Assembly: GCA_018136815.1 (NCBI GenBank)
Contig: CM030939.1
Coordinates: forward strand, 4,023,419 to 4,087,418
Reading direction: 5' to 3'
DNA length: 64,000 bases
DNA from: Isochrysis galbana
Taxonomy: Eukaryota > Haptophyta > Isochrysidales > Isochrysidaceae
Every line of letters begins with the position of its first letter. Positions within the stretch are counted from its first letter, which is position 1. Position numbers and translations under genes: made by a program. Below the pieces are notes generated by a model. That model was not told the DNA's origin. It did no database searches and saw only the letters and a program-made list of their open reading frames with translations. Shown here in pieces: positions 19,534 through 29,835 of the stretch.

Positions 19534-22003
19534 ATGCGTGTCCTCGCGCTCATCTCAGGCGGTAAGGACAGCTGCTATGCAATGATGAAATGCGTTGAGC
19601 ATGGGCACGAGCTGGTAGCACTCGCCAATCTACACCCGGCCGATGGCACGCTACGCGAGATTGACTCGTTCATGTACCAGAGCGTCGGATCTAACCTCGT
19701 CCCGCTGCTCGCCCTCGCGCTTGGCCTACCGCTCTTCACAGCTCCCATCACTGGGAGCGCGAAGGCGGTTGGGCTCGAGTACACACAGGCGGAGGGCGAT
19801 GAGGTGGAGGACCTGTACAGGCTTCTCTCTCGTGCACGCGACCAGCTGCCCTTCGATGCCGTTTGCTCTGGCGCGATCCTCTCCAACTACCAGCGCAGCC
19901 GCGTCGAGCACGTGTGTGCGCGGCTCGGCCTCGACTCACTCGCCTTTCTCTGGCAGCGCGAGCAGAGTGTGCTCCTCGCGGAGATGGTAGCAGCCGGAGT
20001 GGAGGCAGTCCTCGTCAAGGTAGCCAGTCTGGGCCTCGGTGCTTCACAGCTTCACCGCAGCATCGCTGAGCTCCAGCCGCTCTTCGCAAAGTTGCACGCG
20101 CGATTCGGGTTTCACCCTTGCGGAGAAGGCGGTGAATACGAGACCTTCACGCTGGACTGCCCCCTCTTCAAGAAACGCCTCGAGCTGATCGGTGCGCATC
20201 CGTTGGTCCACTCTGAGGACCTTAGTGGGATGGCTCCGGTGGTACTCCTTGTGGCCGATCGTGCGCAGCTCGTCGAGAAGGAGCCGCAGGACGCTCCGGA
20301 GCCGTCGGGGCCGGACGCGTGGTGGGCTACCGAGAGGAGGGCCGCTGCTGCAGAGGCGGAGGCGAAGGAGCTCGAAATTGCGCTCATGGAGGAGGGCGAT
20401 GCCAACAGAGAGTTGGCGAAGGACGGGGACACGCTGCAACTGGCGGCAAGGTCGGGAACTGAGTCGGCGGATGCCTCGCCGGGATGGGTGCTCACTGAGG
20501 CGCCACAGACGCATCCTGGCCATTTATCAAGGGAACACGCAGACTGGTCCGTTCTGGATGCCGGCGTCGAATGCAGGCTGGTGTTCGTCCCGCAGCACTC
20601 GGGGTTGGCCGGTGTAGAGGCCAACTCTGAGGACGACGAGGTTGCGGCGGTGGCGCAAGTGACCGCCGCTCTTTCAGCGCTTCCCGGGGCGCTTGCGATG
20701 GCTGGTCTTCAGCCATCCCAGCTATTGTACGTGCGCTTGTACACAGGCGACATGCGGCACTATAAGAAGATCAACGAGGCATATGGTCGACTGATGAAAG
20801 ACTCGCCGGCGGCGCGCGCTTGCGTGCAAATCCCCCTACGGTGTTTGTCGATGAGCGGATTCGACACGCTAGGCGTTGCGGTCGAAAGAGACTGTCGCGC
20901 CGTCCAATCATTTCCTCATATCGGCATCGAGGCCTTGGCGTCCCGGTTGCCCAAACGGTACTTGCACGTGAGCTCCATCTCCGAGTGGGCACCCAGAATG
21001 GTGAGCTGCTGCGAGTGAGATTGCCGTACGCCGTCCTTGGGCATTGTGAGCCCCACTTATTATCGGCCGTGCGCGGCCCTTCCCCGCATCTTTCGCCCAC
21101 CCTCACCTCGCCACCTTGGTCGTGCAGATCGGTCCGTATTGCCAGATGACGAGCGCAGGTGGGATCGCTCAGGTCGCAGGCAACCTCGGCCTCTTCCCAC
21201 CCACGATGCAGCTCGTGGAGGGTACTGCGGAGCAGACGCGACTAGCGTTGAAGAATTCGGCGGCCGTACTGCAGGGACTCGGCTTCGAGGCCAGCCATTC
21301 CACGTCACTGATTGCGTATGTGGAGTGTAACGCGGATCTGCAGCTCGTCCACAGCATCTGCCGCGCATGGCTGAGGCGGCAGGGCATCGGCAAAGCGCTC
21401 CCACCGTTATTAATGCTCCAAGTCGGAGGACTGCCGATGAGCGCGGCAGTAGAGGTGCAGGTGGAGGCGGCAGCTTCCACCGCGGATGCTCGATTGATCG
21501 GCGGTTGGGAGGAGACGCATCGGAGCGTGCTGCTACGTTGCTCCGCTGCAGCTGTGATGGGCGTCGAATTGGATCTGGGTGATTGTGCCTCGGGTGGGTC
21601 GGCGATGCTCACGGTTCACCGCGTGCTTCTTCAATGTATAGTGGTACCATCACACGACTCAGTAGATGCGGTCGAGCTCGCGGATCTCTCTGGCGCAATG
21701 CGCGCTGCTATTGCAGGTCTCCTCTGTCGTCTTTCGTCCAGCAACGGAGCGGCGCATCTCCAGTCCTCGGTCTTCACGCGGTGCTTTTACGACCGTGGGC
21801 TGTGCGCCAACCACTCGTCCCTTCAGCGAGTGATCGCCAATGGGAGCCACTACAACCCACAAGCGGCCGATGGCCGCACCGACGCGCCCGTCGTCATCGC
21901 CGTCCCTGTCGAGCGGATCGGCCATTCCCGATCACTTATTGCACTTCAATTGCAACTCGTGGTTAAGGTTGAGGGAGTTGAGGACAGAGACAACAGCGAT
22001 TAA
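19534..22003 (+). CDS. DPH6: Diphthine-ammonia ligase with two RidA-like domains
   Basis: 780 residues from exons 19534-21000 and 21128-22003. The intron (21001-21127) runs GTGAGC...CGTGCAG and joins SEWAPRM to IGPYCQ. The N-terminal 230 residues form the PP-loop ATPase: SGGKDS at residues 9-14, CGEGGEYETF near the end. Two RidA/YjgF-like domains follow, the second beginning at the intron (WAP-IGPYCQ). This is the fungal/plant Dph6 architecture. The enzyme amidates diphthine on elongation factor 2 using ATP and ammonium, the last step of diphthamide synthesis, in the cytosol. A Glu/Ala-rich insert of about 70 residues separates the catalytic and first RidA-like domains. The gene is bracketed by inverted retroelement copies, the downstream one starting 65 bp after the stop. 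Confidence 0.88.
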
Positions 22004-22050
22004 CGCAATGGCAAGACCACGAGCCGCCGAAGACATCAACGACGTAGTTG

Positions 22051-22836
22051 GAGCTGTGGTAGTAGTATTAAACCTTTTAATAGTCTCACCGCACACGCGG
22101 CCGTGGACCCTCTACTTTCTACTCACGTAGGAAACTTTCTACACCCCCACTTCCCCGGCCCTTCTCCCCCCGCCATAAGGCGACTCCCCCCGTGCACTAC
22201 TAGGGGGATAGGGGTGAAGGGCTTAGATATGGTCCGGTGGCCCGCGCCCCCCCCCGGTGATCATTCCCCCCCTTCCTCCTGTGTCTCCGAGTGGGCGGCG
22301 GTCTCAGCCCCGACTTATCCTGTAAACAGGTGCGGGACTTACCTATTTTCCGGTGAGCGGAGCTCTCGCTCCGCCCACCCCCTTCTCCGCGCTCTCTCTC
22401 CCCTCTCCTGCGGCACGCGCGATGGCGCGCCTGCGGCAGGCCTGCAGCTGCCTGCTGGCGACCCCTGGAGGCTCATGGAGGCCAGCTCTGGGGGCAGAGG
22501 AGGCTGGGACTGGGCCCTGGTCTCCCCTGCCTCTCCCTCGCTGGCGCTCCTGAGCCTCAGGGGCCCCCAATCTGTACCTGTCTGCCTGTCGACCAGGGGG
22601 GGAGGGGGGTTGGAGCAATGGGCTGGCCACGAGGGGCCAGGATGGGCGAATGGGGCGAGCCTGTGGGGAAGGGAGTGGGTCAGTAGGGCAGTGGCCTCCT
22701 GGCAAGCCATCAGGCGTGCCAGGAGGATGGGTGGTTCCTCCCCCATGGCAGGGGAGGAGTGGAGAGAGGGGGGGGCTCGTGCCCCCCCATGGGTCAACCA
22801 AGTATAAACTTAGTTGATCGAGCTGTGGTAGTAGTA
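22051..22836 (-). mobile_element. Full-length 17-bp-TSD retroelement, copy B
   Basis: The body spans 22068-22819 (752 bp) and is flanked by identical GAGCTGTGGTAGTAGTA at 22051-22067 and 22820-22836, exactly 17 bp. Read on the minus strand it starts GATCAACTAAGTTTATACTTGG and ends AAAAGGTTTAA. It is an inverted close relative of copy A. The insertion lies 65 bp beyond the DPH6 stop and could carry or disturb its polyadenylation region. Confidence 0.8.
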
Positions 22837-22885
22837 AGATCGGTAGTTGTCCGCCCGTCGAGAGAGAGTGTTTGCCATTCATGGG

Positions 22886-23216
22886 AACTAAGTTTATACT
22901 TGGTTGCGATGGAGCGCACCGACGCGGCTCTTCTCTCCTTCGCCCCCCCCGCTGAGAGAACCCCTCCGGTCCCCATGGGGCGGTCGCTTCCGAAGCGACC
23001 GCGTCCGCCATTAGAGACCGAGCAGGTGAGCGCGACCCAGGTCGCGCCGCATGGCCCGTGGCTCCGGCCACACCACACACAGCAAGCCCATGCTGCCCGC
23101 GCCCCATGGGTGATAGCAAGCTGTAGGCTTCAGATTGACAACACAGATCCTGCATGGCCACACATCCACAGGGCATGCCTGCTGGCAGAGGCCTCTCCAT
23201 AATAATAATAATATAA
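22886..23216 (+). mobile_element. Partial element, subfamily G/H, with ATA-repeat tail
   Basis: The copy begins AACTAAGTTTATACTTGG, then GCGATGGAGCGCACCGACGC, matching the copy at 12217, and ends in (ATA)n at about 23199-23216. It lies 50 bp downstream of copy B. I could not pair a target-site duplication. The shared 5' end with a different body suggests a sister subfamily mobilised by the same machinery. Confidence 0.55.
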
Positions 23217-23239
23217 CTGAGCATTAGTACCCTCGGACG

Positions 23240-23533
23240 ATGTTAAAGAAGGTTGGAACGATGATGGTTCAAGAGTGGAGGAGAACATTCAAGACACACC
23301 AATCAGTATTGAGAGCTCCGAGAAGAAGTCTAAGCAAACCCTCATTAAGCGCTTGCTCAGCAAATCAATCTGGAACAAGACGTAGACCTCCCTTCCAGGA
23401 CGGGACTGAAGCACTGAAGCAGTGCATGATGTACTCTGCCACCGCCATTGATTGCTGCCGCTGCGTCGAACAACGGATGCACTTTCGCAAGCGAGTTGAT
23501 GGGCACGTCAAATGGGTCCATCGACTCACTCGA
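23240..23533. other. Unassigned intergenic stretch
   Basis: Open frames exist here but have no recognisable domain and read as Arg/Ser-rich. The stretch lies downstream of the SpoU-like relic on its minus strand. Confidence 0.4.
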
Positions 23534-23539
23534 TCACGA

Positions 23540-23884
23540 TGGAATGTGCTCACCAAGCAGCAGAAGAAGGCAAGAGGCCCTCTCGGGACGATCCCTCATG
23601 CCGAGCCAAGGCGACGCCGCCGTTCTCGTCGCGTACGTGGTAAGGCTCGGCCTCTCCTTCGGGGTGCTCGCGGGGGGGCTCATGGTAGGGTGAGACTCCC
23701 CGCGGGAGGGGAAGAAACCGGAGATAAAGGAGACCAAATGAAGGCAAGCCGCCTTTTTGGGCGCCAACGACCACGACCTCAGCCACGCCCATGGCTGCAG
23801 CCGTCCGCAATATGCTGCCAAAATTGCGCTTCTTTGGCACACGTTGTGAAGGACGAGGTAGCACTTGGCTTTCTCAGCGTCCAT
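23540..23884 (-). pseudogene. SpoU/TrmH-type RNA methyltransferase fragment with frameshift
   Basis: On the minus strand an ATG at 23884 opens MDAEKAKCYLVLHNV, then the frame shifts and KKRNFGSILRTAAAMGVAEV continues with VVVGAQKGG. This is the first part of the SpoU fold: the N-G-x-I-x-R-T-A core, then the E-V-V-V-V-G strand. A 2-bp GTGTG versus GTG difference at the break would account for the shift. The rest of the catalytic domain is not recognisable. Bases 23696-23752 recur inverted at 34437-34495, so fragments of this locus have been copied. It could instead be a first exon with a non-standard junction. Confidence 0.4.
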
Positions 23885-23924
23885 GCCGGTGGGCGGCACG
23901 TCGGCGATGGAGAGAGGGGGGAAG

Positions 23925-24834
23925 ATGGGGGGGGGGGGAGGGGGAGGGGAGGGAGAGAGGGAGGAAGGGAGGGAGGGAGGGAGGGATGGAGAGGGAGGGA
24001 GCAGAGCGTGAAGAAGACCGACCGGGGCCCCGGAAGCCAAGTCACGTAACAAAAAAACTGCAAGAAAAAAATAGCGGCGCGAGGCGTGCCAACGTCGTTT
24101 TCTACTTTTACCTTTACCTACGTCGTTTTCTTTTATGCCTCTCGTGCCACTGTATCACTGTATGAAGGCATCTGTGTGTCTTGTGTGTAAGTAGCAACAA
24201 GGGAAACTTTTCAACTGTGGGTGTGGGTGCGTACCTTACACGAATATTCATGCCTACATACAGGCCCTTCATATGGGCAGGAATAGAACATACAAATACA
24301 ACAGGCAACAGGCTTGCGCTAGGATTGGAGGGAGGGGGAGGGGCTGTGTTGGCCCTGCGTCGAACGGGTCGAGGCGCAGCGGCACCCAGCGGCATATGCG
24401 GCCGGGGCGGAGCCGCGCATGTGGCGGCGCTAGTGGAGCGGCTGTGCGCGGCCTGCTCTGCCCGAGGGAGAGCGGCTTTGGCTCGCGTGCAAGAAGCGCG
24501 GTAGAGCCGATGTTACCGAGAGAGAGTGCGTCTAGAGAAAAATCCAGAGCTTCAAGGCAGTATGAGCAGGGGTTACTATGAAACCCTACATCTCTCTCCA
24601 AAAGCCGCCCCAGGGAAAAAACATGTCTAGGTAAATAAAAGGCAACGCTGGGGGAAAAAAATGAGACTCATCGCCGGTGGCCGTAACAGTTGCTGACGCC
24701 GTTGCCCGCCCTTGAGCGCTACTGCGCCGTCCGTCCTCGTCCGTCCCAATCTGCTCAATGCCTGACCTACCTTATGTGCAAGCAGGAATCGGGTTTGTGT
24801 TGACTTGAACCGAGAGCTCGTCCTACCGATGAGT
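23925..24834. other. GA microsatellite and unassigned intergenic DNA
   Basis: 23925-24005 is a purine run of GGGA repeats. 24050-24834 shows no credible gene. It lies between the SpoU-like fragment and the stop of the M13 peptidase. Confidence 0.5.
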
Positions 24835-27195
24835 CTATGCCCAGACTGCGCACCTATCCGTAGGGTTCATTGTCGAGCCCACTGGACAACTAAATGCCTC
24901 GGCAAAAGCGGGTGTGTTCTGCAACACAGCGTTCACGCGTGCACGATGGGGGGAGTGCGGATCGGAGAGAATGTGCTTGTGCGCCTCAGATGGGCGCACG
25001 GAACCGCACCAAACCTGGGCGTAGGCGAGGAAGAAAAGCTGGTCGGCCGAGTAGCCGGGAAGGCCTGGAAGAGATAGCGCATCGTTTCCCGCACCGCCGC
25101 CCGATGCCAGCCACGCCGCATGGCTCAGGCGTATTCCGCCGTTATCGGCAATATTTTCTCCCATAGTAAGGTTGCCATCAATATGCTCTCCCTCGTCGTT
25201 CGTCAACTGTGAGTATTGCGCGCCGAGACATTTGGTGCGCTCGAGGAATTTAAGCTCAACATCAGCAGACCACCATGGCGCCAAATTGCCCTCGGCGTCA
25301 TACTTGGCTCCCTGATCATCAAAGCCGTGCGTAAGCTCGTGACCAATAACGGACCCAACCCCCCCAAAATTGAGCGCCGACAAGGCAGTCTCGCCATACC
25401 AGAACGGCGGTTGTAGAATGCCGGCCGGAAATGCAATCAGGTTCTTTGCTGGCGAATAGTAGGCGTTCACCGTGGGTGCTGTCATGCCCCACCGCTTCCG
25501 ATCTACGGGTCGGGACAGGTCACGAATGTTCTCGTTCACCTCAAACGCTGTCGCACGTCGCAGCCACTCGAAGTAGCTTGCGTTGGGACCAGGCTCGAGC
25601 TCTGCGTAGTACGAGGCCAGCCGCTGATCATCAGTAATCCAATCGGGGTATCCAATCATGTCGTATACATGCTGCACTTTATGTGCGGCAAATCGAGCCC
25701 CGGCCTCATCGAGCCAATCGAGGGTAGGGAGCTTGCTACGGAATTCCATCTTGATCCCATGAATCATGCGAAGGGCCGCGTCGCGCGAGGCAGAGGAAAA
25801 GAACTCATCAACAAACAGGCGGCCTGTCGCATATCCAACGTTGTTGTCGGTGCGTCCTACACACAGCTTCCATCGCTCGGGCATTTCGGGAGTATCAGAG
25901 AGTGCCTTCTTGAACTCGAAGCCAGCTTCGATGTACCTGCGGCTCAGGTGATGAGCATAATCCTGAAGGACTTGAAGCTGCAGGTATGCGACGACCGTCG
26001 AGATCTTTGTGCTTGCCACGACGGAGCTGAATACGCGCTCAAAGTAACTGCTCCCACTAACCACCAGAGGCGATGGCAAAGCCACTCGCACGTCTCCACG
26101 CCCAATCCCCTCGACTCCCGCGTGGTCCCCTCCATAGTACGCGTTTACAAATGCCATCCAACGAAAGAGGCCCGCTTGGGCTCCATCATCAGTCAACAAT
26201 TGCAGCTCATCGAGCGACGCCACCGGTTGGTAATATTCCGCAGGGTCTCGCAAGACTGCCATGGGTACATACGCGTGAGCGAGCGCAGTCTCGAATGCTA
26301 GGACCTCCTGAACAAGGGAGGATCTTCGCAGAGGGTCAAGGGCAGCTACAGCACTTTGTGAGCCCGCTGGGAGCGCGCCATCGGTGGCCGCTAGCTCAAG
26401 CAGCCTCTCACAAAAGGTGGTGTAGGCACGCAAGTACGGATCGTCGGCCGTTTTGTGCAAGTAGTACTCCCGAGAAGGCAGACCGAGGCCAGACTGGCCC
26501 ACATGCACTACGTTGGCGGTCGCATTGCCCTCGTCGGCCATAACCCACCAATAGAATAGGGGCATGGTCCCTTGCCGTTGCAGCCGCCCAAGCCGACGAG
26601 AGAGCTCTTCCCAGTCGGAGTTCGACCACGAGTCGGTGATTGGCGTCCACGAGAGGTCCGATAGCATGGGCAATAGGGGCCGGGCACCCAGTGGCTCGAT
26701 GGCCTTCTCATCCATACATGCCGCGTAGTAGGCACGCGCCTTAGTCACAGGCGACATGCTCACTCGAATCGGCTGCATAGGGGCTTCAACTCGCTCGAGG
26801 AGGGTCCGCAACTGCGCATCGTTCTGCTCGGCCAGCACGCTGAACGTGCTGTAGCTCGCCCTCGAGGCGGGCATAGGGTGGAGTGTGGACCACTTGCCGC
26901 ACGTGTGCGTGTAGAAGTCGTCGCATGGCGGCACCTCCACATCCATCGAGTGCAGCAGCTCTGCCGCTGCTGTGACGCAGCTGTGAGAGAGGCAGACAGT
27001 TGGCGGCTGCGTGCGGCTGCCAAGGAGCAGTGAAGTGAGGACGGCTCCGAGGGCAGCGGAGATCAAAGCACCGAGGAGGCAGGTGGTGCGCTCGAGCTGC
27101 TCCTCTCTGCCACCCGGCAGCAGCGCAGCACGCTGCGAGCGCAGGGTCGCTGGCTCCTCAATCTCGATAGCAGCAGCCGGCGGCAAGCCGGCCAT
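24835..27195 (-). CDS. M13 family zinc metallopeptidase (neprilysin/ECE-like)
   Basis: 786 residues, no intron needed. A short cytosolic N-terminus precedes one membrane segment (about residues 38-59), giving a type II membrane protein with a large outer domain. PPCDDFYTHTCGKW is the conserved N-terminal block of the family. The zinc site is HELTH (H619, H623), with the third ligand E680 in GENIADNGG. The substrate-binding pair VNAYY is present and the protein ends CAVWA, matching the CxxW end of neprilysins. Family members cleave peptides of up to about 40 residues at the cell surface or in secretory compartments; the substrate here is unknown. The start is the first ATG in frame (MAGLPP). 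Divergent from the gene at 27561. Confidence 0.88.
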   Translation of the reverse strand: MAGLPPAAAIEIEEPATLRSQRAALLPGGREEQLERTTCLLGALISAALGAVLTSLLLGSRTQPPTVCLSHSCVTAAAELLHSMDVEVPPCDDFYTHTCGKWSTLHPMPASRASYSTFSVLAEQNDAQLRTLLERVEAPMQPIRVSMSPVTKARAYYAACMDEKAIEPLGARPLLPMLSDLSWTPITDSWSNSDWEELSRRLGRLQRQGTMPLFYWWVMADEGNATANVVHVGQSGLGLPSREYYLHKTADDPYLRAYTTFCERLLELAATDGALPAGSQSAVAALDPLRRSSLVQEVLAFETALAHAYVPMAVLRDPAEYYQPVASLDELQLLTDDGAQAGLFRWMAFVNAYYGGDHAGVEGIGRGDVRVALPSPLVVSGSSYFERVFSSVVASTKISTVVAYLQLQVLQDYAHHLSRRYIEAGFEFKKALSDTPEMPERWKLCVGRTDNNVGYATGRLFVDEFFSSASRDAALRMIHGIKMEFRSKLPTLDWLDEAGARFAAHKVQHVYDMIGYPDWITDDQRLASYYAELEPGPNASYFEWLRRATAFEVNENIRDLSRPVDRKRWGMTAPTVNAYYSPAKNLIAFPAGILQPPFWYGETALSALNFGGVGSVIGHELTHGFDDQGAKYDAEGNLAPWWSADVELKFLERTKCLGAQYSQLTNDEGEHIDGNLTMGENIADNGGIRLSHAAWLASGGGAGNDALSLPGLPGYSADQLFFLAYAQVWCGSVRPSEAHKHILSDPHSPHRARVNAVLQNTPAFAEAFSCPVGSTMNPTDRCAVWA

Positions 27196-27560
27196 CGTCG
27201 ACCCTCGCAAGCACTCCAGCCCTCCCCCCCGCCAGCGCGACGATGGTTCTCGCACCCCGTGAGACGGCGGCCGAGAGGAGGGAGAGAGAGGAGAAAGAAG
27301 ACGAGAAAAGAGAGGGAGAAGAGGGAAGGGGACAGAGCGGAAAACTAAAGGTGGCCGGGACCGTCACACGTGTGTTTTACTGTGAACGAGTTCAGTACAA
27401 TAGTCGAGGTTCGTGCGTTGGTTCGTTCCAAGAATAATTTTTGACCATATGCTAAATATACTCTGCTAGAGGACTCGGAGCAGTAGCAGAGGAGCTGATT
27501 CATAGGAGTACTTATCTTCTTTCGTCTCTGTGTGTGTGAGCTGCGCCGGATCCATCCGCG

Positions 27561-28148
27561 ATGCGCATCTGCTTGCTGCAGCTGGTGCTGCAGGTGGCGA
27601 GCGCGGCTCTGTGCGACCTCACGGCCTCATGGGCGCGGCTGAACGAGCAGGCGCGCCGGGGCGAGGCTGTCTGGGCAGGACCCCAGCCCGCGAGGCAGCT
27701 CGATCCCCGCGATGTCCTTGTGCTGCTCATCGGGGCGCTCCAGCGCAACAACCACCCCCAGCCCCACTCTGGCTCAGCATGCTTACTGCGCTTCAGCACG
27801 GACGATTTTCGCCTAGTCGGTTCGCCTGCCAGGCGCCCATCACCCGCGCAGCTCACCAACTTCATGTCCATGACTCAGTACCACCTGCTCCTCGACCCGG
27901 ACGCAAGCTTCGACTTCCCCTCTGACTGCCTCCAGCTGGATGAGGAGGAGGCGTTCCAGGATATGAATCTATACACCACCGACGACCAAGAAACGGTCGA
28001 CGCCAAGCTTGGGTGGACGCTTCGCAGGGAGGTGGGCGCGGAGGGTAAAGCTGCGTGTTGGCTCGTGAGCGATCTAACCTGGCATGACTTCCGACCCAGA
28101 TTTAGACCCGGCATTGGGCAGGAGGAGTGGCCACGTATTTGTGGGTAG
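27561..28148 (+). CDS. Small putative secreted protein, unknown family
   Basis: 195 residues. The N-terminal MRICLLQLVLQVASAALC looks like a signal peptide. The rest has mixed, globular composition with cysteines, QYHLLLDPDASFDFPSDC and a C-terminal WHDFRPRFRPGIGQEEWPRICG. I do not recognise the family. Composition and codon choice resemble the neighbouring real genes, unlike the low-complexity frames around it. It is divergent from the M13 peptidase with about 360 bp between starts, which could hold a shared promoter. Confidence 0.5.
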   Translation: MRICLLQLVLQVASAALCDLTASWARLNEQARRGEAVWAGPQPARQLDPRDVLVLLIGALQRNNHPQPHSGSACLLRFSTDDFRLVGSPARRPSPAQLTNFMSMTQYHLLLDPDASFDFPSDCLQLDEEEAFQDMNLYTTDDQETVDAKLGWTLRREVGAEGKAACWLVSDLTWHDFRPRFRPGIGQEEWPRICG

Positions 28149-28289
28149 GATGCGCGTACCATTGTGACTGTACGAGTTGCATAATTTATGTTCAGCGAAC
28201 TGTGCTCAGTACTGGACACGCCACTCTCGACCGACATGCCAATGGGCTCAAAGCAAATGTAGCTACTTACTAGCTAGTAGCTAGAGCCG

Positions 28290-28600
28290 GATCCGGATCT
28301 AAAAAATCAAATCTGAAGATTCAGGGCTAGAACACCTACTAGTGACCGGCTGCTACCGCCTACTTCCCGACACCGCCCCTTAGCCCCTTAGCTCCGTCAC
28401 TTCGCCTTCCCCCCTTCGTTCCTTTGTCTTCGGTTTCCGGGGTGCGGCCCAGCTTCACTACCTTGGGCCCGGGCCTGGTTCAGTTGACGGGTTCAGAAGG
28501 TGCATCTTGAGGTTCCCTTTTTTTTTTCACACCCCCTTTGGTCTATTTTGGTACATAAGCAATTCTACCCCTCAACTTTGCCGGTCGGAGGGGTTGCGAC
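28290..28600 (+). repeat. Dispersed repeats (family 2 plus family 3)
   Basis: 28310-28485 (CTGAAGATTCAGGGCTA, CACCTACTAGT, CTTCGGTTTCCGGGGT) recurs at 34245-34410 and, in part, at 34080-34180. A diverged family-3 copy starts at 28498 (GGTGCATCTTGAGGTTCCC, T-run, CACACCCC). Probably remnants of mobile elements. No coding content is seen. Confidence 0.55.
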
Positions 28601-29570
28601 CATCTGCCATTTTGCCACCATGCCCTATATGGTTAAAGAAAGCAACCGTAAACGGGCTTACCTGCCGCGTGCCGCAACGACAAATTGCCGAGGGAAATGA
28701 AAATGGTGGGTTTCAGCCCCCCACCCCTCTGCCTCTGCACACGCGCTGGGGCTCTAACAGTACGGAACTGGCGGTCGCGCCGCGGGGTAAAAAAAAACTG
28801 AACATCAGGTCTCAGGTCTGAGGTCTCACCTTCCAGGGGGGTGTAGAACGCTTGCGTGAAAGTAGTGTCGCATCCAGAGTATTATATATATATACTCTAG
28901 GCGGATGCGGTGCTTCTATCAATGTGTAGTGTGTGAGAAAATTGAGTGAGTTTTGTTTTTGCCAATGAGGTGCCTCGAAGCTCCGCCGCATTGCACGCCG
29001 CATTTGTTCGTTTGTCCTTACTCGTTTCATTGATTTGTTTGTGCGATGTTGCGTTAGTTTTCGGAGTTTTCTTGTTGGTGAGTGAGTGATGTGGGGTGGT
29101 GTCTTGTGGGCCGTCGTCGCGATGTAGCGCGCCCTTTCCCCCGCTCTCTCAAGACTTCTCTTCACTCATGCCCTAGCCCCGCTGAGACTTGCCCCACGAT
29201 CAAGCTTCGGCTTGATTCGACAGTTCAAAGACATCCCTCACTCACCCGCACGCCCTCGCCACACATCTCGCCGACCATCACAATGCGCACAAGCCCGCAC
29301 ATGCGCATGGTGCACATGCCCGTCTCACTCATCACCCCGCTCTGACCCATGGGATGAGCATGGCTCACCTTTGTGGTTGCGAGCGCGGTCAGCCTGCCTT
29401 CCCTCGCCATTCCTTTGCCTCTCGCCTCACCTCCGCCTCACCAAGCCTCCGCTTCCCACTGCCTCACCTTCCTTTTCCCCCATTGCCATTCGTACGTATG
29501 CCCGGTGTAGTCTGCATTTAATTTTAAAATAGTGCTAACACATGTTTGTGATCAACATCTTTGATGAGCT
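28601..29570. other. Intergenic, AT-rich patches and small hairpins
   Basis: No gene is recognised. A palindromic TA-rich stem lies near 28878-28905. A perfect 7-bp stem with a TTCG loop (ATCAAGC-TTCG-GCTTGAT) lies at 29199-29216. TTTAATTTTAAAATA at about 29517 recurs at 29948. Confidence 0.45.
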
Positions 29571-29572
29571 CC

Positions 29573-29835
29573 TTAGACAGCGCTGATGGTACGTGTCTGG
29601 AGCCACTGCTTGATGTAAGGGAGTGCCCCCTTGCGCTGCTCCTCAGCGATGCGGCCATAAAGGAATAAGAATACAAGTTCGGCAAAGGGCGCGGGCCAGA
29701 TGATTGGGTCGGCTAACTGCGGAATGTTGAGTTCGAACAACAGTAGATTCACGGTATAGCCCTCCTTCATTCATCGCCCACGCCTGATTTTCAATCGTGT
29801 GGAAGGAGCCAGCAGTCACACGTCAAATGTGGGTG
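29573..29835 (-). pseudogene. Unrecognised protein remnant with frameshift
   Basis: The minus-strand frame YTVNLLLFELNIPQLADP then IIWPAPFAELVFLFLYGR reads like a genuine globular protein C-terminus ending QTRTISAV. A few codons upstream, in another frame, HTIENQAWAMNEGG continues the same style, so a single frameshift near 29765 seems likely. The family is not recognised. It differs in composition from the GC-rich host genes. Confidence 0.35.

Noticed and set aside
22068..22819. Elements A and B as terminal inverted repeats of one large transposon carrying DPH6
   Set aside because: Each copy has its own perfect 17-bp duplication of different sequence, so they inserted independently.
23240..24049. 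269-codon frame on the plus strand
   Set aside because: Arg-rich and ending in a GA microsatellite translation; the minus strand at the same place shows SpoU motifs instead.
29199..29216. TTCG hairpin as a terminator or regulatory RNA
   Set aside because: A 7-bp stem is easily found by chance in 64 kb and no gene end lies next to it; noted only as a small structure.
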